DNA from: Pseudolysobacter sp964466115
GTDB lineage: Bacteria > Pseudomonadota > Gammaproteobacteria > Xanthomonadales > Rhodanobacteraceae
NCBI GenBank assembly: GCA_964466115.1
Contig: CAYXMH010000039.1
Coordinates: 1 to 13,103 of the forward strand
DNA: 13,103 bases
Direction: 5' to 3'
Positions 7,773-13,103 of this stretch are shown one piece after another. The notes beneath the pieces were generated by a model. That model was not told the DNA's origin. It did not search any database and saw only the letters and a list, made by a program, of their open reading frames with translations. Position 1 is the first letter of the stretch. The number at the start of each line of letters is the position of its first letter. The position numbers and the translations under genes are program-made.

Positions 7773-8643
7773 ACCTTCCTGGACCACATGGCCTGCTCCG
7801 GCCAAACTGAACCTGTTTTTGCATATTGTTGGTCGTCGCGCCGATGGCTATCACGAGTTGCAGACGTTATTTCAGTTGCTCGATTTCGCGGATGTGGTGC
7901 AGCTGAGGGTGCGCGAGGATGGGGCGATCGTGCGTGCGCAAGAGGTTTTAGGCGTGCCAATGGAAACCGACCTTAGCCTGCGCGCCGCGCATTTGCTTAA
8001 GCAGCATACCGGTTGCGCGCTTGGTGTCGAGGTGATGGTCGACAAACGCATTCCAATCGGCGGCGGTTTGGGTGGAGGTAGCTCCGATGCGGCGACGGTG
8101 TTGGTCGCCCTGAATGCGCTATGGCAAACCAAACTTAAAATCGAGGCTTTGGCGGAGCTTGGCCTGCAATTGGGAGCGGATGTGCCGGTGTTTGTTCATG
8201 GCGCTACGGCCTGGGCCGAAGGCGTGGGTGAGCGTTTAACGCCAATAACCTTACCTGAACGGGCCTTTGTCATCGTCGATCCGGGCGTTTTTGTGCCGAC
8301 TTCGGCTCTTTTTCAAGCTCCCGAATTGACACGCAACGCGCCGCAGATGACAATTCCGCTCTTCCATTCGGGGGCTAAGACCGTAAATGTCTTCGAACCG
8401 GTCGTGCGAGCGCGTTACAAAGGCGTTGCCGCTGCGTTGGATTGGTTGGCCTTGTTTGGGTCACCCCGTTTAAGTGGCAGCGGCGGTTGCGTGTTTCTTG
8501 CGCTGCCGACTAGGAATGAAGCTGTGGCAGTTGCGCGTCAATGTCCGCCTCAATTTTCCGCTTATGTGGCGGTCGGGGTGAATCATTCGGCGCTTAAATG
8601 CGCAGTTGAAAGGGTTTCTGCTGGGACGTCGCCAAGTTGGTAA
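7762..8643 (+). CDS. ispE: 4-diphosphocytidyl-2-C-methyl-D-erythritol kinase
   Basis: A 293-residue GHMP kinase of the MEP isoprenoid pathway, phosphorylating CDP-ME at the 2-hydroxyl with ATP. PAPAKLNLFLHIVGRRADGYHEL at 11-33 includes catalytic Lys15. The ATP loop PIGGGLGGGSSDAA is at 98-111, LGADVPVF contains catalytic Asp140, and the GHMP C-terminal motif RLSGSGG is at 236-242. A TTG at 7753 with GAGGA 5 nt upstream is an alternative start; I favour ATG 7762 on family length. The family core should end near VGVNHSALKCA (about 271-281); roughly ten further residues form a tail. The last six codons (GTSPSW), the final base of the Ala codon before them and the TAA stop (8641-8643) lie inside tRNA-Gln, which begins at 8622. 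Maturation of the tRNA would therefore remove the stop from the ispE message. Confidence 0.96.
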   Translation: MHDEPSWTTWPAPAKLNLFLHIVGRRADGYHELQTLFQLLDFADVVQLRVREDGAIVRAQEVLGVPMETDLSLRAAHLLKQHTGCALGVEVMVDKRIPIGGGLGGGSSDAATVLVALNALWQTKLKIEALAELGLQLGADVPVFVHGATAWAEGVGERLTPITLPERAFVIVDPGVFVPTSALFQAPELTRNAPQMTIPLFHSGAKTVNVFEPVVRARYKGVAAALDWLALFGSPRLSGSGGCVFLALPTRNEAVAVARQCPPQFSAYVAVGVNHSALKCAVERVSAGTSPSW

Positions 8644-8697
8644 GGCACGGGATTTTGATTCCCGCATTCGTAGGTTCGAGTCCTACCGTCCCAGCCA
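8622..8697 (+). tRNA. tRNA-Gln (anticodon TTG), CCA encoded
   Basis: A full cloverleaf can be drawn. The acceptor stem is TGGGACG (8622-8628) with CGTCCCA (8687-8693). The D stem is GCC (8631-8633) with GGC (8644-8646). The anticodon stem is CGGGA (8648-8652) with TCCCG (8660-8664). The loop TTTTGAT places TTG at 8655-8657. The T stem is GTAGG/CCTAC with loop TTCGAGT. Discriminator G is 8694 and CCA is 8695-8697. The weak T1-A72 pair and G73 fit glutamine identity. Uridine at position 34 should allow it to read CAA and, by wobble, CAG. It overlaps the end of ispE by 22 nt on the same strand and lies upstream of prs, so it is probably cut from an ispE-prs transcript or has a promoter inside ispE. 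Confidence 0.98.
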
Positions 8698-8701
8698 CGT
8701 G

Positions 8702-8743
8702 TTTCAAGCAAGCGCAGATGTGAACATCAGAGCTTGCTTGAAA
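8702..8743 (+). other. Long hairpin just after tRNA-Gln
   Basis: TTTCAAGCAAGC (8702-8713) and GCTTGCTTGAAA (8732-8743) are a perfect 12-bp inverted repeat. Inside it, GATG (8717-8720) and CATC (8725-8728) pair around a TGAA tetraloop, with a 3x3 internal loop (gca/aga). It starts 4 nt after the encoded CCA and ends 46 nt before the prs ATG. No T-run follows, so a standard intrinsic terminator is unlikely. A processing or stability element, or a weak attenuator, fits better. Confidence 0.7.
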
Positions 8744-8789
8744 ATGGTGTTTGGGTTGAGTGCGCATAAGTGGCGGTGGAATTTTGCTG

Positions 8790-9767
8790 ATGCAGACCGG
8801 GAGTAACGTGAACACAGCATCGGGCATCGTGGTTTTCACCGGTAATGCCAATCGGCCCTTGGCCGAACAAGTCTGCCACGAGCTCAATGTGCCGCTTGGC
8901 AAAGCGTTGGTCGGGCGTTTCAGCGATGGCGAGGTGCAGGTCGAGATTGAAGAAAACGTGCGCCGGCAAGAAGTGTTCGTAATGCAGCCAACGTCAGGGC
9001 CGACGGCGGACAATTTCATGGAGCTGCTGGTGCTGGTTGATGCGCTAAAGCGTGCTTCAGCCGCTTCGGTAACGGCGGTGATCCCGTATTTCGGTTATGG
9101 GCGGCAGGACCGGCGGCCGCGTTCATCGCGAGTGCCGATCACGGCCAAGGTCGCGGCCAAGATGATTGGCGCGGTCGGTACCGATCGCGTGTTAACGGTG
9201 GATTTGCATGCCGATCAAATCCAGGGCTTTTTCGACATTCCATTGGATAATGTCTATGCCTCACCGGTGTTGTTGGCCGACATTTGGCGCTACCAAAGCA
9301 GCCAGGATTTGATTGTGGTATCACCCGATGTGGGTGGCGTGGTGCGTGCACGGGCGTTGGCTAAGCGATTGGATGATGCCGAATTGGCCATCATCGATAA
9401 ACGTCGGCCGCGTCCGAACGAGGCCACCGTTATGAACATCATCGGCGAGGTCGAAAATAAGGTTTGCGTATTAATTGACGATATTGTGGATACCGCCGGC
9501 ACGTTATGCACCGCCGCTGCGGCGCTTAAGAAAAACGGGGCGAGCAAGGTGGTGGCGTATTGCACCCATCCGGTGCTCTCCGGGGCTGCGATTAATAATC
9601 TGCAGGCATCGCAACTCGATCAATTGGTGGTGACCGATACCATTCCATTGTCCGAGGCGGCGCGCCAATGCAACAAGATTCGCCAGTTATCGGTGGCGGA
9701 GTTGTTGGCTGAAACGATTCGTCGGATTGCGTTTGGCGAATCGGTCAGCTCGCTCTACATCGATTAA
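8790..9767 (+). CDS. prs: Ribose-phosphate pyrophosphokinase (PRPP synthetase)
   Basis: A 325-residue class I enzyme that transfers pyrophosphate from ATP to ribose 5-phosphate, making PRPP for purine, pyrimidine, histidine, tryptophan and NAD synthesis. FTGNANRPLAEQ is near the N-terminus and GRFSDGEVQVEI follows. The ATP and flexible-loop region is PYFGYGRQDRRPRSSRVPITAK, and VDLHADQIQGFFD comes after it. The PRPP-binding loop is IDDIVDTAGTLC, and the C-terminus is ETIRRIAFGESVSSLY. ATG 8790 has GGTGGA nine nt upstream (8775-8780). GTG 8808, four nt after GGGAG, is an alternative that shortens the protein by six residues and also fits the family. An in-frame GTG at 8760 gives a longer N-terminus than the family has. 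It is the first protein gene after tRNA-Gln. Confidence 0.97.
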   Translation: MQTGSNVNTASGIVVFTGNANRPLAEQVCHELNVPLGKALVGRFSDGEVQVEIEENVRRQEVFVMQPTSGPTADNFMELLVLVDALKRASAASVTAVIPYFGYGRQDRRPRSSRVPITAKVAAKMIGAVGTDRVLTVDLHADQIQGFFDIPLDNVYASPVLLADIWRYQSSQDLIVVSPDVGGVVRARALAKRLDDAELAIIDKRRPRPNEATVMNIIGEVENKVCVLIDDIVDTAGTLCTAAAALKKNGASKVVAYCTHPVLSGAAINNLQASQLDQLVVTDTIPLSEAARQCNKIRQLSVAELLAETIRRIAFGESVSSLYID

Positions 9768-9786
9768 CGAAGCATTTAGGAAATTC

Positions 9787-9834
9787 GGCATGTTCTGGTC
9801 GCGGAACGTGTCACCCGCGCTGAAAGGCGCTTTT
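9787..9834 (+). promoter_or_regulatory. Two-hairpin leader before rplY, second followed by TTTT
   Basis: GGCATGTTC (9787-9795) pairs with GAACGTGTC (9804-9812) to form a 9-bp stem with G-T wobbles and an 8-nt loop. GCGC (9817-9820) and GCGC (9827-9830) form a short second stem, followed by TTTT (9831-9834). It ends 22 nt before the rplY ATG and 10 nt before the AAAGG Shine-Dalgarno. It could be a weak attenuator or a ribosomal-protein autoregulatory leader. The second stem is only 4 bp, so this is tentative. Confidence 0.35.
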
Positions 9835-9856
9835 ACTGCAACAAAAGGTACTGATC

Positions 9857-10555
9857 ATGGCAACAACACACGAACTGCCGGCTGAAAGCCGCACGGATCA
9901 AGGCAAAGGTGCGAGCCGCCGCCTACGTCATGCGGGTAAAGTTCCGGCCATTGTTTATGGCGGTAAGGAAGCCCCGTCCACTATTCAATTGGTGCACAAC
10001 ACCGCTTATCTTGCTTCGCAGAACGAATGGTTTTATTCCGCCATTTTGGACCTGAAGCTCGATGGCAAAAATCAAAAGGTGCTGTTGCGCGATATGCAGC
10101 GGCATCCGGTAAAACCGCAAATCCTGCACATCGATTTCCAGCGTGTTGACGAAAATACGGCCATCCGTATTCGCGTACCGCTGCACTTCCTGAACCAGGA
10201 AAAATCAACGGCAGGCAAAACTTCGGGTGTGTTGATTTCACACGCCATTACCGATGTGGAAATCTCTTGCTTACCGAGAGATTTGCCGGAATACATTGCG
10301 GTGGACTTAAGCACGCTGAATATCGGCGACATTGTTCACTTGTCCGATCTTAAGCTGCCATCCGGCGTGGAAATTCCAGAATTGCGTTTGGGCAAGGAGC
10401 ACGATCAAGCGGTTGTCACTGCGCAGGAGCTGCGGGCTGAAGTGGAAGCCGCACCTGTGGTTGCTGAAGCCGCGGCTACCCCAGCGCCTGGTGCACCAGC
10501 GGCAGCCGGTGCTGCTGCAGCGAAACCTGCAGCGAAGAAAGACGAGAAGAAGTAA
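9857..10555 (+). CDS. rplY: Large-subunit ribosomal protein L25, long (CTC) form
   Basis: A 232-residue protein of the L25/TL5/CTC family, which binds 5S rRNA in the 50S subunit. Residues 1 to about 95 are the L25 domain (SRTDQGKGASRRLRHAGKVPAIVYGG, then VLLRDMQRHPVKPQILHIDFQRV). About 97-190 is the C-terminal beta domain (VPLHFLN, GVLISHAITDVEISCLPRDLPEYIAVDLS, LNIGDIVHLSDL). The last 40 residues are an Ala/Pro/Val-rich tail ending in lysines, probably disordered. E. coli has only the N-terminal domain (94 residues), so this is the long form common in other proteobacteria. AAAGG (9844-9848) is eight nt before the ATG. A REPIN-like repeat starts two nt after the stop. Confidence 0.97.
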   Translation: MATTHELPAESRTDQGKGASRRLRHAGKVPAIVYGGKEAPSTIQLVHNTAYLASQNEWFYSAILDLKLDGKNQKVLLRDMQRHPVKPQILHIDFQRVDENTAIRIRVPLHFLNQEKSTAGKTSGVLISHAITDVEISCLPRDLPEYIAVDLSTLNIGDIVHLSDLKLPSGVEIPELRLGKEHDQAVVTAQELRAEVEAAPVVAEAAATPAPGAPAAAGAAAAKPAAKKDEKK

Positions 10556-10557
10556 GG

Positions 10558-10618
10558 GTAGGGTGGGCCTTGGCCCACCGCTGTCTGGGTTATTGCGGTG
10601 GGCTTAAGCTCACCCTAC
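10558..10618. repeat. REPIN-like double-hairpin repeat, copy 2
   Basis: Outer arms are GTAGGGTGGGC (10558-10568) and GCTCACCCTAC (10608-10618), with one G-T wobble. Left hairpin: GGTGGGCC-TT-GGCCCACC at 10562-10579. Right hairpin: GGTGGGC-TTAA-GCTCACC at 10597-10614. The linker (10580-10596) is unrelated to that of copy 1 at 2860-2924, while the arms are nearly identical. It starts two nt after the rplY stop and ends 15 nt before the pth ATG. Confidence 0.8.
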
Positions 10619-10633
10619 GCTCACTAATAATTC

Positions 10634-11227
10634 ATGACTGGACTTCGCCTCATTGTCGGCCTCGGTAATCCCGGGGCCGAACATTTGCGCACTCGGCACA
10701 ATGCCGGGTTTTGGTTTATTGATGCGTTGGCGAACTCTTTTGATGTGCGTTTTGGCGTACAGGCGAAGTTGCATGGCGAAACGGCCAAGACCAACATTGA
10801 CCATCAATCGGTGTGGTTGCTTAAGCCTTCGACGTTTATGAACAAAAGCGGTGTTGCGGTTGCTGAAGCCTTGCGCTACTACAAAATCGAACCCGAACAG
10901 ATGTTGGTGGCGCACGACGATCTTGATTTACCGCCGGGCACAGCAAGGCTTAAGTTTGACGGTGGCCATGGCGGACAAAATGGATTACGCGATATTTTCT
11001 CTCATCTTGGTCATGGGCGTTTCCATCGCTTGCGTTTAGGCATTGGTCACCCAGGGCATAAAGATCGGGTTACGCCGTGGGTATTGGGCAGACCAGGCGC
11101 AGCGGATGAGGCGTTGATGATCGAAAGTGTGGGCGCCGCATTGGATGTTTTGCCTATGGCGGTGGCCGGTGATTTTAATGGCGCGATGAAGCGCTTACAC
11201 ACCAGAGGACAGATGACAGACGATTGA
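10634..11227 (+). CDS. pth: Peptidyl-tRNA hydrolase
   Basis: A 197-residue esterase that frees tRNA from peptidyl-tRNA dropped by ribosomes, recycling tRNA in the cytosol. LIVGLGNPG opens the protein with Asn12. The catalytic histidine is His22 in TRHNAGF. KPSTFMNKSG holds Asn70, VAHDDLDLPPG holds the acidic partner of the histidine, and GGHGGQNGLRDI holds His112 and Asn116. Length matches the E. coli enzyme (194). No Shine-Dalgarno is apparent in the 15 nt between the repeat and the ATG (gctcactaataattc), so initiation may be leaderless-like, coupled to rplY, or helped by the AT-rich start region. It lies between rplY and ychF, the usual neighbours. Confidence 0.97.
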   Translation: MTGLRLIVGLGNPGAEHLRTRHNAGFWFIDALANSFDVRFGVQAKLHGETAKTNIDHQSVWLLKPSTFMNKSGVAVAEALRYYKIEPEQMLVAHDDLDLPPGTARLKFDGGHGGQNGLRDIFSHLGHGRFHRLRLGIGHPGHKDRVTPWVLGRPGAADEALMIESVGAALDVLPMAVAGDFNGAMKRLHTRGQMTDD

Positions 11228-11240
11228 TGGTCTTTAAGTC

Positions 11241-11270
11241 TTGACGTCGCATGTCATCCGTTCTTTTAGA
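11241..11270 (+). promoter_or_regulatory. Weak candidate promoter before ychF
   Basis: TTGACG (11241-11246) matches five of six bases of a sigma70 -35. At 17 nt the -10 would be TTTTAG (11264-11269), only three of six. An AT-rich tract with AATAAT (11272-11277) follows but at too great a spacing. TGACGT and ATGTCA (11242-11256) form an imperfect palindrome over the -35 region. The 58-nt gap after pth leaves room for an independent ychF promoter. Confidence 0.25.
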
Positions 11271-11285
11271 AAATAATAGTGAATT

Positions 11286-12377
11286 ATGGGCATTAAATGC
11301 GGCATCGTTGGGTTGCCTAATGTAGGCAAGTCCACACTGTTCAATGCGTTGACCAAAGCCGGTATTCCTGCGGCGAATTTCCCGTTTTGCACTATTGATC
11401 CCAACGTGGGAGTGGTGCCCGTACCGGATGCGCGTCTTGCTGCATTAGCGAGCATCGCCAAACCATTGAAAATCATCCCAACCACGATGGAATTTGTGGA
11501 TATTGCCGGCTTGGTTGCCGGCGCTTCGCAGGGCGAGGGGCTTGGCAATAAATTCCTCGCGCATATCCGCGAAACCGACGCCATTGCCCATGTCGTGCGT
11601 TGTTTCGAGCATCCCGATATCGTTCATGTGGCCGGGCGAATCGATCCGATTGCCGATATTGAGATCATCGATACCGAACTTGCATTGGCCGATCTTGATT
11701 CGGTGGAAAAAGCGCTTAATCGTGCCGAGCGCTCCGCCAAGGCGGGCGAGAAAGACGCAATCGCCAAGAAACCGGTATTGGAGAAGGTGCAAGCATTGCT
11801 CAACGAGGGCAAGCCGGCACGCATGGCGCAGTTGGATGCAGACGAGAAGGCGCTGATACGCGACTTGTTTTTGCTGACCTTAAAACCGGTGATGTACGTC
11901 GCTAACGTGCGTGAGGACGGTTTTACCAACAATCCGCTGTTGGAAAAAGTTCGCGCGCGCGCGGCATTGGAAGGTGCGGCGGTAGTCCCGGTGTGTGCGG
12001 CGATCGAAGAAGAGTTATCGCAATTGGAAGAAGGCGACAAATTAGCCTTTTTGCAAGATATGGGTTTGGATGAGCCGGGGCTGAACCGCGTGATTCGCGC
12101 CGGATATATCTTGCTTGGTCTGCAAACCTATTTCACCGCGGGCGAAAAGGAAGTACGTGCCTGGCAGGTCAAAGCCGGCGCTACGGCACCGCAGGCAGCA
12201 GGCGTTATCCACACCGATTTCGAGCGCGGGTTTATCCGCGCCGAGACCATTGCGTATGACGATTTCATCAAATACGGCGGTGAAGCCGGTGCGCGCGATG
12301 CCGGGCGGTTGCGCAAAGAAGGTAAGGATTATTTAGTTAAGGAAGGCGATGTGCTGCATTTCTTATTTAATGTTTAA
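11286..12377 (+). CDS. ychF: Redox-responsive ATPase/GTPase YchF (OLA1/OBG family)
   Basis: A 363-residue TRAFAC P-loop protein, the family's normal length. The Walker A loop GLPNVGKST is at 9-17. NFPFCTIDPNVG (31-42) is the switch I region, and DIAGLVAGASQGEGLGNKFL (72-91) is the G3 region with a hydrophobic residue where other GTPases have glutamine. NVRE (207-210) replaces NKxD as the G4 motif, which in this family goes with a preference for ATP. A coiled-coil region lies at about 130-200 and a TGS domain at about 280-362 (TYFTAGEKEVRAW, then GDVLHFLFNV). YchF binds ribosomes and has been linked to leaderless-mRNA initiation and oxidative stress; that is family knowledge. The Shine-Dalgarno is weak (agtgaatt before the ATG). 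Confidence 0.98.
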   Translation: MGIKCGIVGLPNVGKSTLFNALTKAGIPAANFPFCTIDPNVGVVPVPDARLAALASIAKPLKIIPTTMEFVDIAGLVAGASQGEGLGNKFLAHIRETDAIAHVVRCFEHPDIVHVAGRIDPIADIEIIDTELALADLDSVEKALNRAERSAKAGEKDAIAKKPVLEKVQALLNEGKPARMAQLDADEKALIRDLFLLTLKPVMYVANVREDGFTNNPLLEKVRARAALEGAAVVPVCAAIEEELSQLEEGDKLAFLQDMGLDEPGLNRVIRAGYILLGLQTYFTAGEKEVRAWQVKAGATAPQAAGVIHTDFERGFIRAETIAYDDFIKYGGEAGARDAGRLRKEGKDYLVKEGDVLHFLFNV

Positions 12378-12399
12378 ACCTTAAGGCAGAACCTTCAAC

Positions 12400-12876
12400 A
12401 TGGCCGGCCAGAATCGCGAAGTGACATTTTGTTTTCTTGCCCAACCGATGGACGTCAATTTCGGCGGCAAAGTGCATGGTGGCATGGTCATGAAATGGAT
12501 CGATCAAGCCGGTTACGCCTGCGCTGTCGGTTGGAGCAGCAAATATTGCGTTACCGTTGCCGTAGGTGGCATCCGCTTCGTACAACCGATTTTAATCGGT
12601 GACCTGGTCACCGTGCGCTGCCAGCTCATTTACACCGGCACCACCAGCATGCACTTTTCGGTCGACGTGCTGGCGCGTCAATTGCAAACGGGACATGAGG
12701 TGCTGGCGACGCATTGTGTGATCGTGATGGTAGCTACCGATGAAAACGGCAAACCCACACCGGTGCCTAAGTGGGAGCCGCAGACGGCTGAAGAGCGAGC
12801 ATTGGCCGAGTATGCGCAGAAGCTTATGGCGTTGGATCGCTCGATTGAGCAAGAAGTCGCGCGTTATCGTTGCTGA
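12400..12876 (+). CDS. Hotdog-fold acyl-CoA thioesterase (YciA/BACH type)
   Basis: A 158-residue single hotdog domain. PMDVNFGGKVHGGMVMKWIDQAGYACA matches the first strand and central helix of the YciA/ACOT family, and Asp35 in KWIDQAG is the expected catalytic acid. VTVAVGGIRFVQPILIGDLVTVRCQLIYTGTTSMHFSVDVLAR is the usual central sheet. The C-terminal 40 residues (EERALAEYAQKLMALDR) are probably helical. The family hydrolyses acyl-CoA to free acid and CoA as a hexamer; chain-length preference cannot be read from sequence. It starts 23 nt after ychF with a loosely spaced AAGG (12383-12386), so it may share its transcript. No other fatty-acid gene is in view. I am sure of the family, less so of the exact substrate. 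Confidence 0.88.
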   Translation: MAGQNREVTFCFLAQPMDVNFGGKVHGGMVMKWIDQAGYACAVGWSSKYCVTVAVGGIRFVQPILIGDLVTVRCQLIYTGTTSMHFSVDVLARQLQTGHEVLATHCVIVMVATDENGKPTPVPKWEPQTAEERALAEYAQKLMALDRSIEQEVARYRC

Positions 12877-12899
12877 TTTGCCGTAACACCTCATTCACC

Positions 12900-12923
12900 G
12901 TCGCACGAGCTCCTCGGTGCGAT
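12900..12923 (+). terminator. Hairpin after the thioesterase gene, possible terminator
   Basis: TCGCAC (12901-12906) pairs with GTGCGA (12917-12922), and GAG (12907-12909) with CTC (12913-12915) across a one-base bulge, giving nine pairs and a CTC loop. It begins 24 nt after the stop. What follows (ttaacaaaaatt) is AT-rich but not a T-run, so it would be a weak intrinsic terminator or a 3'-end stabiliser. The rest of 12924-13050 shows only a small inverted repeat, GCATTC/GAATGC (12956-12974). Confidence 0.4.
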
Positions 12924-13050
12924 TAACAAAAATTCACACAAAAGATGTCTGCATTGCATTCGCTGTTGGAATGCCATGGGTTATGTTTCTTCTCCTTGCC
13001 AGCGAAGCGTAGAGCTTGCGCTGATTAAATCCCTAAAGAGACTACTGTGT

Positions 13051-13103
13051 ATGAAATCCCGGAATCCGCTGATCCGAGTGGCGTTGCTGTGCGTGCTGTG
13101 CGG
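13051..13103 (+). CDS. Start of an exported protein, truncated by window end
   Basis: ATG at 13051 opens MKSRNPLIRVALLCVLC and runs off the window after 17 full codons. Two basic residues close to the start, a third ahead of the core, and a hydrophobic Leu/Val/Cys-rich stretch look like the n- and h-regions of a Sec signal peptide or lipoprotein signal. AAAGAG (13035-13040) lies ten nt before the ATG, a reasonable Shine-Dalgarno. Too little is present to name the protein; this is a likely start only. Confidence 0.5.
   Translation, partial: MKSRNPLIRVALLCVLC

Noticed and set aside
7399..7854. 151-codon minus-strand ORF under lolB/ispE
   Set aside because: Antisense to two well-supported genes and Arg/Pro-rich without motifs.
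8760..8789. prs starting at GTG 8760
   Set aside because: It gives a longer N-terminus than the family; ATG 8790 has a well-spaced GGTGGA, and GTG 8808 is the next best.
8594..9019. 141-codon minus-strand ORF across tRNA-Gln and the start of prs
   Set aside because: It is antisense to a clear tRNA and to conserved Prs coding sequence; no recognisable protein features.
12951..12980. TTGCAT/TTGGAA as a promoter for the gene at 13051
   Set aside because: No matching -10 at acceptable spacing could be found.
1..13103. CRISPR array, insertion sequence transposase, phage integrase or att site
   Set aside because: No regular direct-repeat array, no transposase or integrase coding motifs, and no tRNA-end duplication seen near tRNA-Gln.

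Overview
The window looks like chromosome from a gammaproteobacterium of moderately high GC. Most of it is a well-known conserved block. On the minus strand run hemA then prfA. Divergent on the plus strand run a TPR lipoprotein gene, lolB, ispE, tRNA-Gln(UUG), prs, rplY, pth and ychF. From memory, this is the order around hemA-prs-ychF in Pseudomonas. The protein sequences, including a long-form L25 with a CTC domain and a Prs resembling xanthomonad proteins, suggest a Xanthomonadales- or Nevskiales-like or deep environmental gamma lineage. The exact taxon cannot be named from sequence reading alone.

Region by region: (1) 1-722 is the 3' end of an RHS-repeat protein with a variable C-terminal tip, open at the left edge. 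(2) 723-777 holds a strong palindrome between convergent genes. (3) 778-2850 (minus) is a TPR plus GT41 (O-GlcNAc transferase/SPINDLY-type) glycosyltransferase gene lying directly downstream of prfA, where prmC is usually found. (4) 2860-2924 and 10558-10618 are two copies of one REPIN-like double-hairpin repeat. (5) 2936-5298 (minus) is hemA-prfA. (6) 5404-12377 is the plus-strand housekeeping series. (7) 12400-12876 is a YciA-like acyl-CoA thioesterase, followed by a probable terminator and, at 13051, the start of an exported protein cut off by the window end.

Working together: HemA makes the first committed tetrapyrrole intermediate from Glu-tRNA. PrfA, Pth, L25, YchF and tRNA-Gln all serve translation. 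LolB inserts lipoproteins in the outer membrane, IspE makes isoprenoid precursor, and Prs makes PRPP. Several genes overlap: hemA/prfA by ATGA, TPR gene/lolB by GTGA, and lolB/ispE by 11 nt.

No wholly new multi-gene system is evident. The most unusual observations are as follows. The ispE stop codon lies inside the D-loop of tRNA-Gln, so RNase P maturation of the tRNA would leave a stopless ispE mRNA. A 42-nt hairpin sits 4 nt after the tRNA. Both REPIN-like repeats sit where a ribosome binding site would be expected, upstream of co-oriented genes that show no clear Shine-Dalgarno. The RHS tip is a compositional mosaic with no adjacent immunity gene.
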